Part shown: positions 10,338 to 19,905 of the stretch, in pieces
How positions within the stretch are numbered: position 1 is the first letter of the stretch
Layout of the letters: each line of letters opens with the position of its first letter
Assembly (NCBI RefSeq): GCF_036373705.1
Contig: NC_089863.1
Span: 9,016,357 to 9,080,356, forward strand
Source of the DNA: Amia ocellicauda
Lineage: Eukaryota; Chordata; Actinopteri; Amiiformes; Amiidae
Reading direction: 5' to 3'
Length of the DNA: 64,000 nt
Position numbers and translations under genes: made by a program
Notes under the pieces: generated by a model
The model's database searches: none
Told to the model about the DNA's origin: nothing
Seen by the model: only the letters and a program-made list of their open reading frames with translations

Positions 10338-11558
10338 CACTCACCTAAAGGATTATTAGGAACACCTGTTCAATTTCTCATTAATGCAATTATCTAACCA
10401 ACCAATCACATGGCAGTTGCTTCAATGCATTTAGGGGTGTGGTCCTGGTCAAGACAATCTCCTGAACTCCAAACTGAATGTCTGAATGGGAAAGAAAGGT
10501 GATTTAAGCAATTTTGAGCGTGGCATGGTTGTTGGTGCCAGACGGGCCGGTCTGAGTATTTCACAATCTGCTCAGTTACTGGGATTTTCACGCACAACCA
10601 TTTCTAGGGTTTACAAAGAATGGTGTGAAAAGGGAAAAACATCCAGTATGCGGCAGTCCTGTGGGCGAAAATGCCATGTTGATGCTAGAGGTCAGAGGAG
10701 AATGGGCCGACTGATTCAAGCTGATAGAAGAGCAACTTTGACTGAAATAACCACTCGTTACAACCGAGGTATGCAGCAAAGCATTTGTGAAGCCACAACA
10801 CGTACAAGCTTGAGGCGGATGGGCTACAACAGCAGAAGACCCCACCGGGTACCACTCATCTCCACTACAAATAGGAAAAAGAGGCTAGAATTTGCACAAG
10901 CTCACCAAAATTGGACAGTTGAAGACTGGAAAAATGTTGCCTGGTCTGATGAGTCTCGATTTCTGTTGAGACATTCAGATGGTAGAGTCAGAATTTGGCG
11001 TAAACAGAATGAGAACATGGATCCATCATGCCTTGTTACCACTGTGCAGGCTGGTGGTGGTGGTGTAATGGTGTGGGGGATGTTTTCTTGGCACACTTTA
11101 GGCCCCTTAGTGCCAATTGGGCATCGTTTAAATGCCACGGCCTACCTGAGCATTGTTTCTGACCATGTCCATCCCTTTATGACCACCATGTACCCATCCT
11201 CTGATGGCTACTTCCAGCAGGATAATGCACCATGTCACAAAGGTCGAATCATTTCAAATTGGTTTCTTGAACATGACAATGAGTTCACTGTACTAAACTG
11301 GCCCCCACAGTCACCAGATCTCAACCCAATAGAGCATCTTTGGGATGTGGTGGAACGGGAGCTTCGTGCCCTGGATGTGCATCCCACAAATCTCCATCAA
11401 CTGCAAGATGCTATCCTATCAATATGGGCCAACATTTCTAAAGAATGCTTTCAGCACCTTGTTGAATCAATGCCACGTAGAATGAAGGCAGTTCTGAAGG
11501 CGAAAGGGGGTCAAACACAGTATTAGTATGGTGTTCCTAATAATCCTTTAGGTGAGTG
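10338..11558 (+). mobile_element. Complete Tc1/mariner element, DD36E type
   Basis: A 1,221-bp element with perfect 29-bp terminal inverted repeats (10338-10366 and 11530-11558; outer bases CACTCACCTAAAGG), flanked by TA duplications at 10336-10337 and 11559-11560. The paralogous unit at 48.06-48.14 kb keeps the empty site: CAGTA-TA-TATTGTACATG reads straight through there. The element carries one intact transposase frame, so it could be autonomous. Confidence 0.95.
10486..11526 (+). CDS. Tc1/mariner transposase, 346 aa, intact, DD36E triad
   Basis: Cut-and-paste transposase with an N-terminal paired-like helix-turn-helix DNA-binding region (about residues 5-115: FERGMVVGARRAGLS, GFSRTTISRVYKEW) and a C-terminal DDE domain. 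Catalytic residues are the Asp in AWSDESRF, the Asp in QQDNAPCHKG and the Glu in [12 protein letters not shown]. Counting codons gives 36 residues between second Asp and Glu instead of 34, so it belongs with the DD36E group (described in animals as Incomer) rather than classical DD34E Tc1. There is no stop or frameshift. Start ATG at 10486 is the first in frame and sits 120 bp inside the left repeat, normal for the family. Confidence 0.93.
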   Translation: MGKKGDLSNFERGMVVGARRAGLSISQSAQLLGFSRTTISRVYKEWCEKGKTSSMRQSCGRKCHVDARGQRRMGRLIQADRRATLTEITTRYNRGMQQSICEATTRTSLRRMGYNSRRPHRVPLISTTNRKKRLEFAQAHQNWTVEDWKNVAWSDESRFLLRHSDGRVRIWRKQNENMDPSCLVTTVQAGGGGVMVWGMFSWHTLGPLVPIGHRLNATAYLSIVSDHVHPFMTTMYPSSDGYFQQDNAPCHKGRIISNWFLEHDNEFTVLNWPPQSPDLNPIEHLWDVVERELRALDVHPTNLHQLQDAILSIWANISKECFQHLVESMPRRMKAVLKAKGGQTQY

Positions 11559-11589
11559 TATATTGTACATGACAATATAGCACAGTGTA

Positions 11590-11945
11590 GTCCAGTATAA
11601 CACATTCCAGTGTAATACAGTACAGTAATATCTGCTGTAGTACTGTGTAGTCAGTGCAGTCCAGTGCACACAAGCCTATTGAATGCTTCGTCTGATTTTT
11701 ATTGATCCGCTTTATTATTTAATGGAATAAATTAATGTTATTGTATCTCTCTTACCCCCACAGGATGACTCTACGTACCAAACACACAGCCAGGGAACCC
11801 AACACACCTAAATATATTATTGTTGTTATTATGTTTAGTGTTAGTAGCAGTAGTATGTGAGTGTTCGTTAAGTGTATCAGTGAGGGTGACTGTCTAGGCT
11901 CAGTCAGAGACACACCTACTGTATCAATCGGTCACTCTCTGGCTT
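11590..11945. other. Unit spacer between THTPA relic 1 and NAT8-1
   Basis: Sequence shared with the spacer left of the intact THTPA (48.1-48.4 kb), including the relic donor of the THTPA leader exon near 11751-11755 on minus, then NAT8 upstream sequence (repeat of GTGAGTGTTC, GTATCAGTGAG and CTCAGTCAGAGACACACCT). No coding region. Confidence 0.6.
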
Positions 11946-12048
11946 GTGAGAGCCTGAAGTTCATCTGACTACTGTGAGTAAAGTTCAAAGCCGAGGATCT
12001 CAGAGGAACAGAGGGAGAGAAGGACAAGAAGAGAAGGGAGAGAGAAAC

Positions 12049-12986
12049 AGTAAGTTTGAAATTTTGTATCTTCACTGTAAGATGTGATATTTGTGTGTCT
12101 GTACTGTACTGTATTCTTTTACACTCCTCCCTCTCTCTCTCCCTCCCTCTTTCCTCTCTCCTCTTCTCCCTGCCCTTTCTCCTCCCCTCTCTCTCATCCC
12201 TCCCCCTCAGTGGTGCAGGATCAGGGCATAGTGATCAGGCGCTATCGGGGGGGTGACCAGGTGGAGGTGCTCTCTCTATTCCGGAGCTGCACCCTGGAGC
12301 ACATCTGCCCTGCTTTCCTGCACGCGCTCTGTCACCCCGACAAAGTGGGCCTGGCCCTGGGCGTGGCCGTGGCGGCGGCGGTGCTGAGCGGGGGCTCCCT
12401 CTGGGCGGTGGCGGGGGCGTGTGCTGCGTGGGTGGGGTTGCTGCTCTTCCTCTGCTGGATGATCTATACTGGTTACATCAGAAAGATGCTGCGCAGCAAC
12501 ATGGCTGACATCGAGGCTCACTTCCTGTCCCACCCTGACAAGTGCTTCTGGGTCGCAGAGGCTGAGGTCGCCGGGGGGTCGAAGGTCATCGTGGGGACGG
12601 TGGCCGTTACCAGGTGGAGTGAGGAAGTGGCAGGGGCTGAGGTCAGGGGTCACGGAGAGGAGGAGGGAGTGCAGGAGAGATGTAGGGAGGGGGAGAGTGA
12701 GCGAGAGAGGCCGGAGCAGGAGGAGGGGAGGGTGGCAGAGCTGTTGAAGATGCTGGTGCTGCCAGGCTGGCGGCGGGGGGGGCTGGGGAAGCGGCTGGCA
12801 CAGACCGCCCTGGCCTTCTGCTCAGAGAGGGGCTACAGCCGCGTCATCCTGCAGACCACCACCACTCGGGTGGCTGCGCTGGCGCTGTACCGCACCCTGG
12901 GTTTCCAGGACACACTCACCAGTGTCCCGTCCCTCGCCTTGCTCCCTATTCGCATCTCTGTGCTGCGCCTGGAGAAACCACTGTGA
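12049..12986 (+). CDS. nat8-like: NAT8-like (camello-type) N-acetyltransferase, copy 1
   Basis: Coding sequence is the last base of exon 1 (12049) joined to 12211-12986; the intron (12050-12210) has GTAAGT and a CT-rich acceptor. The start codon is split A|TG, giving MVQDQGIVIRR and 258 residues. Two hydrophobic segments at about residues 46-63 and 65-83 should anchor it in the ER membrane, as in NAT8. The NAT8 signature follows (NMADIEAHFLSHPDKCFWVAE, about 97-117 with its WVAEAEV core), then the GNAT acetyl-CoA loop RRGGLGKRL (188-196) and the ALALYRTLGF motif (223-232). A charged Glu/Arg-rich insert at about 140-178 is longer than in human NAT8 (227 residues in all). NAT8 proteins acetylate cysteine conjugates or lysines in the ER lumen; the exact substrate of this copy is not readable. 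AATAAA at 13287-13292. Confidence 0.88.
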
Positions 12987-13303
12987 TGCCCACACTGGCC
13001 CCTGGGGGCACCAGAGACAGCACTGAGAACAGAGCACCGCTCACTACAGTGCAGCGCAATACAGCACAGCACAGCACCGCTCACTACATCACAGCACTAT
13101 GCAATATAGTACAATGCAGCATTGATCTATTGTATGCTACACAGCTACTTCACTATTCTACTTCTCTGTAACCCCCACATTGTAACAGCACTGCTCTACT
13201 ACACTGTTACTACAGCACTGCCTCCTGCTTTAACAGTTGTTGTGTCAGTGTGAGAGGGCGCTGCTCCGGGGGAGATTTTTCTGTACAATAAACACAATTT
13301 ACT

Positions 13304-15007
13304 TGTAAACCAGTGAGGTTAATTGGTCCTCATTATTAAATGCAGCTGGTGCAGGTAACTTCACTAACGGGTTTCCACGGGTACGGGATATATATAAATG
13401 AGCTCCCTAGCGTGGGCAGCGAGTCTCTGCCTTCCCTTACGCCAGGGCGCTTGAGCTGTTTTCAGTTTGCTTAGCGGTTCTTCTGTGACGCAGGACGTTG
13501 CGGTACTGTGAGGAGAGTGTCAGCTGCTGTTTTCTACGCATTTTCTTTTAATTTGTTTTTTTGTGTGTGTGTGTGGATGTATGTAATCAAGAGGGGCGAT
13601 AGAACGTATCCAGCTCTAGTGGTTACAGTGGACAAATGATTGGGTTATGTTTTTTTTTATATATATTCTCCTGATTTTATTTATTTTATTTGTTTTAACT
13701 ATATAATTAGTGGTTCTTTTTAGAAAGTATGTGCACAGTGACTTTCTTATAGTTCATACATTGTAGAACCCAGGTAAAGAATTGAAGTCTTCAAGCACAG
13801 AGGATAATGTATTTATTTAACATGCCAGGCCTGGGAGGCCCTGACATGGAAGTTCTCCACCTGAGTGGAGTCTCTTTGATCTGCAAATGTTAACAGCTTT
13901 TATATAATGCATGACATGTGGTTCTGTGGGCAGGGTCAGTCACATGATTTCCAAGAAGTGTTATCTTGTAATGTTCATGGTTGTCTTCCTGAGGGAAGGT
14001 GTGGGATGCGGAAACCTGATGGCTTCCTTGGATATACTGGGAGAGGTCCAGTTCCATGGTCATCATAGCAGCTGTTAATCAATAACCATGATGTGACCTC
14101 TCCAGCTTTAAGATAAGCCACAGAGCACCTTGAAGCAAATGCTGGGAGGGACTTCTGCAGCGTCAGCACTCGTAAAAACAGCCTTGCTAACATTTGCTTG
14201 CTTGACAATTAATACCAGTGGTCTCAAACTCAATTCCTGGGGGGCCGTGTGTATGCTGGTTTTCGTTCCAACTGAATCCTCAATCACTTAATTGGTCTAA
14301 TTGTTTAATTAGCTAGATACATTTAAACACCTATCCAGGCCCCAGGGTATTTTATAAGCAACTGTACCTTGAATCAAATGCACTTTTAGATCATCAACTG
14401 TAAAATACCTCGCAATATATTTTTTAAATATGTCAAATTGAAAAAATAATTGGACAAATTAAGTAACTGACTTCTTGGTTGGAACGAAAACCAGCATACA
14501 CACGGCCCTCCAGGAGTTGAGTTTGAGACCACTGATTAATACAGTTGGCTCTGTTGACACATTAGTATTTCAAACATTAATATAAAACATTATACAGTTT
14601 ATACAAAACATTATTACCGGCTCCTCATAAATCTATATGTATACACTGTTTTGGGGATTTATGATTAATGTAATTGCACTTGTAATGTATTACTCGGGTT
14701 AGGCTGAAGCAAGTGTTGGTTGCCCCCTGGTGGTGATTGTTCAATTGTGCCTATATGTATTGTAATCGGTTTTGAATCATTATAACTAGTTTTATTATTC
14801 TATACAAAATAAACAGTTACCCCATGTCTTTTATTTCACGTCTCTGCTTAATCTTATTTGGTTAGGAGGGGCCTGCATTGGGGAACTGGTCCTTAGTTCT
14901 AAGTACTTCTTTGGGTGAAATTTCCAAAGTGGCGTAGTCGACAATTACTGGGTAGAAGAGAATTCGTGTGCATCACGCCACAGGTTGGCTTTGTATGGTT
15001 ACAAACA
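13304..15007. mobile_element. LTR-like insertion, 1.7 kb, with TG...CA ends
   Basis: Relative to NAT8-2, which reads AATTTACT-CAATGACTGA, this copy is interrupted by 1,704 bp starting TGTAAACC and ending TTACAAACA, flanked by TACT on both sides (13300-13303, 15008-15011). It has a TATA-like box (GATATATATAAATGAG) near 13388, a polyadenylation-type AATAAA near 14806 and a primer-binding-site-like TGGCGTAGTCGAC near 14930. No reading frame for gag or pol is seen. I take it as a solo LTR or gutted LTR element; a composite insertion is possible. Confidence 0.6.
14216..14534. mobile_element. hAT-type MITE, 319 bp
   Basis: Ends CAGTGGTCTCAAACTCAA and its near-perfect inverse (TTGAGTTTGAGACCACTG) form inverted repeats continuing inward for about 70 bp. 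The flanks are the exact 8-bp duplication ATTAATAC (14208-14215 and 14535-14542), diagnostic of hAT. It has no coding capacity and is nested in the LTR-like insertion. Confidence 0.93.
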
Positions 15008-15252
15008 TACTTAATGACTGATGCTGAAATTATGAGGAATGCTGTCGTGCTTTGTGAGTGTTGCGTAATGTAGTGCATGTCTGTGGTTTGTGTGTGTTGT
15101 ATACTGTATGTCACTTATGTAGTAACACGCCAGTGGAATCAAGTGTGTTTATTCCACTGAGATTGATCACACTGGCCTTCTCTGTCGATCTGTCTATCTG
15201 TGCTCCAGGGCTCCTTAAAGCATCTCGCATCCTCCCTGTGTTTCTCTGTCGC

Positions 15253-15450
15253 AGTACGTGATTGGCCAGCAGTCTCTGGTAGTGCGCTGGGTCTCAGTGT
15301 CGCAGTATGTGATTGGCCAGCAGTCTCTGGTAGTGCTCTGGGTCTCAGTGTCGCAGTATGTGATTGGCCAGCAGTCTCTGGTAGTGCTCTGGGTCTCAGT
15401 GTCGCAGTATGTGATTGGCCAGCAGTCTCTGGTAGTGCTCTGGGTGGAAG
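15253..15450. repeat. 51-bp minisatellite derived from THTPA exon 3
   Basis: Four units of 51 bp (landmark TGATTGGCCAGCAGTCTC at 15259, 15310, 15361, 15412). Each encodes, on minus, the THTPA C-terminal HYQRLLANHIL segment. The intact THTPA at 47 kb has the same segment about 1.9 times, so the array grew from a duplication already in the gene. Because 51 is divisible by 3, long false frames open on both strands. Confidence 0.9.
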
Positions 15451-16010
15451 CTCTGCAGGTAAACTTCCATCTTTCCTGTAACCTTCTACCCAGTGGACAG
15501 ACCTGCAACAGATATACTCAGTACACACACAGTCATTAGTGTATCAATGTTTCATTGTGCCTGTGTGTCAGTGTCTTACCCAGTGACAGTGCGTTGGTGT
15601 TGAGAGCGATATCAGCTTTTCCCTGGGCCGAGGTCATGACTTGGATCTCACCCACCCAGTAGCCAAAGTCCGCGCTGTCCAGGTCCACTCAGGCTCCCCA
15701 CCCTGTAGGAGCGGCGCTGCGTAGTGAACTTAGCAAAAGACTGCAGCCCCAGGGTCCTTGCCCACGCCACCCCACTGCCCTCCCTCTCGCCATCCTTCTC
15801 TCCCCCGTCTCTCTTTCAAGCTTTATACTTTTGTTTCCTTTTGCCAACCCATCTTCCTTCATTTCTTTCTCTCCCTCACTCTGGCCATGATCTCAGGCAG
15901 CTCAGTGATTTCTCTGTCACAGGTGCACTGCCTGGTCTCCCTCCCTATCTCGTCCTCCTCTCTCAGTCTTTCCCTTCCTCTCTCCTCCTCCCTTGCTGCC
16001 TGCATCTAAA
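15253..16010 (-). pseudogene. THTPA relic 2 (exons 3 and 2, exon 1 lost)
   Basis: On minus, the exon-2 donor (CTTACC on plus, 15575-15580) and much of exon 2 are recognisable to about 16010: the ADFGYWVGEI and SYRV regions, the GLQSFAKF region and the MARV/ITELPEI region. Deletions, for example in the RVDLD-coding part near 15690, and frame changes break it. Exon 3 survives but is tandemly multiplied. Intron-1 sequence continues to about 16155 and then jumps directly into the NAT8-2 leader exon, so coding exon 1 was removed by the rearrangement. Confidence 0.85.
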
Positions 16011-16338
16011 CACTTCAGGGAGGAAGAAATAGGTAGAGAGAGAGAGATAAGTGTGGGGGGTTAATACAGACACAGTGATGTCTTTATTCTCTTTGACCCA
16101 TTTCTCTCCTGAACACAGAGTATCATCTGAGATTGTAATATCAATACACTGACTGGGTGATTGACATAATGGCATAAGTGACTGTCTAAACTCAGTCAGA
16201 GACACACCTACTGTATCAATCTGTCTCCCTTTGACACGTGAGAGCCTGTAGTTCATCTGATTACTGTGAGTAAAGTTCAAAGCCGAGGAACTCAGAGGAA
16301 TAGAGAGAGAAGGACAAGAAGAGAAGGGAGAGAGAAAC

Positions 16339-17250
16339 AGTAACTTTGATATTTTGTTTGTACTGTACTGTGTGTGTCTGTATGGTGTGTGTCTGCACTG
16401 TATTGTCCTGTATGCTTTTACAATCATCTCTCTCTCTCCTTTCTCCTCCCCTCTCTCTCCCCGCCCCCCCTCAGTGGCGCAGGATCAGGGCATAGTGATC
16501 AGGCGCTATCGGGGGGGTGACCAGGTGGAGGTGCTGTCTCTGTTCCGCTGCTGCACCCTGGGGCACATCCGCCCCGCCTTCCTGCACGCACTCCGTCACC
16601 CCGACAATGTGGGCCTGGCCCTGGGCGTGGCCGTGGCGGCGGCGGTGCTGAGCGGGGGCTCCCTCTGGGTGGTGGCGGGGGCGTGTGCCGCGTGGGTGGG
16701 GCTGCTGCTCTTCCTTTGCTGGGAGGTCTATGGTGGTTACGTCAGAGAGAGGCTGCGCAGCGACATGGCTGACATCGAGGCTCACTTCCTGTCCCACCCC
16801 GACAAGTGCTTCTGGGTCGCAGAGGCTGAGGTCGCAGAGGGGTCGAAGGTCATCGTGGGGACAGTGGCCGTTACCAGGTGGAGTGGTGGGGTGGCAGAGG
16901 GAGAGGTCAGGGGTCATGGAGAGAAGGAGGGAGTGCAGGAGAGATGTAGGGAGGGGGAGAGTGAGAGAGAGAGGCCGGAGCAGGAGGAGGGGAGGGTGGC
17001 AGAGCTGTTCCGGATGCTGGTGCTGCCAGGCTGGCGGCGGGGGGGGCTGGGGAGGCGGCTGGCACAGACCGCCCTGGTCTTCTGCTCAGAGAGGGGCTAC
17101 AGCCGCGTCATCCTGCAGACCACCAGCACTCAGGTGGCTGCGCTGGCGCTGTACCGCGCCATGGGTTTCCAGGACACACTCACCAGGGCACTGCCCCTCA
17201 CCATGCGCCCCGCTCGCATCTCTGTGCTGCGCCTGGAGAAACCAATGTGA
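16339..17250 (+). CDS. nat8-like: NAT8-like N-acetyltransferase, copy 2
   Basis: Split start: A at 16339, then 16475-17250; 258 residues beginning MAQDQGIVIRR. Domain order as in copy 1: two hydrophobic segments (about 46-83), the DMADIEAHF...CFWVAEAEV motif, charged insert, acetyl-CoA loop RRGGLGRRL and the ALALYRAMGF motif. The donor is GTAACT instead of GTAAGT, a weaker match to U1 that could lower splicing, and splicing is needed to create the ATG. AATAAA at 17371-17376. The frame has no stops, so the protein looks functional. Confidence 0.87.
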   Translation, partial: SNFDILFVLYCVCLYGVCLHCIVLYAFTIISLSPFSSPLSPRPPSVAQDQGIVIRRYRGGDQVEVLSLFRCCTLGHIRPAFLHALRHPDNVGLALGVAVAAAVLSGGSLWVVAGACAAWVGLLLFLCWEVYGGYVRERLRSDMADIEAHFLSHPDKCFWVAEAEVAEGSKVIVGTVAVTRWSGGVAEGEVRGHGEKEGVQERCREGESERERPEQEEGRVAELFRMLVLPGWRRGGLGRRLAQTALVFCSERGYSRVILQTTSTQVAALALYRAMGFQDTLTRALPLTMRPARISVLRLEKPM

Positions 17251-17649
17251 TGCCCACACTGGCCCCTGGGGGCACCAGAGACAGCAATCTACGACACTGT
17301 TACTACAGCACACCCCCTACAGTTGTGTCAGTTTGAGAGGATGCTGCTCTCATGGGAGATTTGTCTGTACAATAAACACCAATTTACTCAATGACTGAGT
17401 GATGCTGAAATTGAGAAATGTTGTGTCATGCTATATGAGTGTTGTATAATGTAGTGTATGTCTATGGTTTGTGTGTGTTGTATACTGTATGTCACTGTTA
17501 TGTAGTAACACTCCAGTGGAATCAAGTGTGTTTGTTCCACTGAGATTTATGTGAAGAACCAACTTCCAACTGAACATGTGATGCATTCATTACTCAGTGT
17601 GGTCTTTTAATGTGGTCGAGCGCCATGTTAGTAGAGTCACTATTCAAAA

Positions 17650-19470
17650 AGACAAGGATGGTAGTAGATTCATAAACCAGGAACTGTTTATTGGACTGTA
17701 GCTGGTCAGATACAGATTCAGTTGAAAATGGATGGTTATATTTTAAGAATATACTACTTGAGGCTCAGGAGAAATTTGTACCAAAACTTAGCAAATTGAG
17801 GACCAGAAAACATTGGCCAAAATGGTTTAACAGAAGTATGCAAAACAATATCAAGAGGAAGAAAATGTTGTATAGCGCATACAAAAGGGATAGAGACAAA
17901 ACAAAATATGAAAAATATGTAAAAAGGTCTTAGATGGATATAGAAAGAAACAGCTATTTGAGCTAAAACTAATACAAAGAGCTTTTTTCAATATTACAAC
18001 AGCAAGAGGTCAATAAAGGAGGAAGTGAAACAAATAAAGGGCAAAAATGGAAGTATCTTGGAAAATGAACAAGATGTGGCAAATGTTCTAAATGAGTATT
18101 TCACAGAGGTTTATACAAAAGAAAAGACAGATAGCATGCCACAGGTTAACAATCAGTCCAGCCAAATCCTAAGGGAGATCAGGATAAATGAGGAGGAGGT
18201 ACTAAAGGGACTAGCAGAATTAAAAACCAACAGATCACCTGAGCCAGATGGGATATTTCCAACAGTACTTAAAGAAATGAGGGAAATTATTTATAGGCCG
18301 CTAACTCAAATATTCCAAATGACACTTAGAACAGGGGATGTGCCAACTGACTGGAAGACAGCAAATGTCAAACCAATCCACAAGAAAGGGGACAAAACTG
18401 AGCCAGGAAATTACAGACCAATCAGTCTCACCTGCATCACCTGTAAAATGTTGGGAAAAATGATTAGACAGAAAATAGAGGAGCATCTTAATGAAAACCA
18501 TATTCTTGGAGATAGTCAACATGGGTTTAGACGAGGCAGATCATGTCTTACTAATTTATTAGAGTTTTTTGAACATGCAACTGCAGCTGTAGATCATGTG
18601 AAAGCATATGATATGATATACTTAGATTTTGAACAAGCTTTTGATAAGGTTCCACACCAAAGACTGATCCTCAAATTGGAAGCTGTAGGCATTCAGGGTA
18701 ATGTAAGTAGATGGATTATGAACTGGCTGATATAAAGGAAATAGAGGGTGTCGATTAGAGGAGTCACTTCTAACTGGAGTGAGGTTGTTAGTGGAGATCC
18801 ACAGGGATCAGTACTAGGGCCTTTGCTTTTTCTAATCTATATTAATGATCTGGACTCTGGGATAGTTAGCAAACTTGTCAAATTTACAGATGATACTAAA
18901 ATAAGTGGCTGAGCAGATACATGAGAAAGACCTAGGAGTCTATGTGGACTCCTCACTTTCTCCATCCAAACAATGTGGGGAAGCAATAAAAAAGACAAAC
19001 AGGATGTTAGGGTATATTGTCAAAAGTGTAGAATTGAGAACAAGGGCAGTGATGTTCAGACTGTACAATGCACTAGTTAGAGCTCATCTGGATACTGTGT
19101 GCAGTTCTGGGCTCCACACTTCAAGAAAGATATCGCTGCTCTAGAGGCAGTTCAGAGGAGAGCAACCAGACTTATTCCAGGTCTGAAGGGAAAGTCCTAC
19201 TGAGAGACTGAGGAACTGAACCTTTTCACCCTGGAACAGAGGAGACTACGTCAAGTCTTCAAAATCATGAAAGGCATCGATCACATCAAACCAGAGGAGC
19301 TTTTCCAGATCAGCAGGGACACACGCACCCGGGACACAAATGGAAATTGGGCTTCAAGGCATTCGAGACAGAAAACAGGAGACACTTCTTCACACAGAGA
19401 GGCGTCACAATCTGAACAAACTCCCCAGCGATGTGGTAGAAGCTGAAAGTTTGGGAACATTTAAAAATAG
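17650..19470 (+). mobile_element. CR1-like LINE copy A (decayed ORF2)
   Basis: Pieces of a non-LTR reverse transcriptase in order: a pre-RT region (KFVPKLSKLRTRKHWPKWF, about 17775-17830), then RT blocks KPIHKKGDKTEPGNYRPISL, QHGFRRGRSCLTNLLEF and YLDFEQAFDKVPHQRL (18370-18660), then after a stop at 18733 PQGSVLGPLLFLIY and a decayed DD box (TDDTK). The C-terminal EKDLGVYVDSSLSPSKQC and [11 protein letters not shown] regions follow. About 190 bp between the DD box and EKDLG is missing relative to copy B. Several stops and a frameshift inactivate it. Clade assignment (CR1/L2 group) is from motif style only. Confidence 0.85.
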
Positions 19471-19905
19471 CAACTTACACTTTCTAGGATATTCAATCAG
19501 CTGAAACAGTTAAACAGTATAGAGATTGTGTGTTTTGGGGCACAGGTGTTTGATTAAGGACTGCCTGAAGAATGCTGACCTGCACCAATCAACACTTCAA
19601 CAACAGCAACAAACTCAGGTCCGTTTTAATTATTATGTATGTGGTAAATCTAATTTGTACAGCTATTTTAATGAGATGTAATCACTTCTGATAGATAAGA
19701 CTAAACTATTGTCTATCTGAAGATCCAAAAAAGCTTCTCTGAACTCACATCCCTAGTTATTTTCTTCATGTCATGTGAGAGGAGGGTTTCGGGTTAACCT
19801 GTATCTATGTTTTATATAATAAACTTGTTACTTCTTCATCAGTGTATCCTGGGACTAAAACCACTACAATTCCTAAACTACACCATGAAGAAACCTTGTA
19901 AAGAT
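19471..19905. other. Intergenic sequence of unknown nature
   Basis: AT-rich sequence with an AATAAA near 19818 but no recognisable frame. It may be the tail of an LTR or other element; I see nothing decisive. Confidence 0.35.

Noticed and set aside
16685-17398. Second long frames overlapping NAT8 exon 2 (also 35852-36889 and antisense 125-148-codon frames).
   Set aside because: Shadow frames of GC-rich NAT8 coding sequence. They recur only because the copies are similar.
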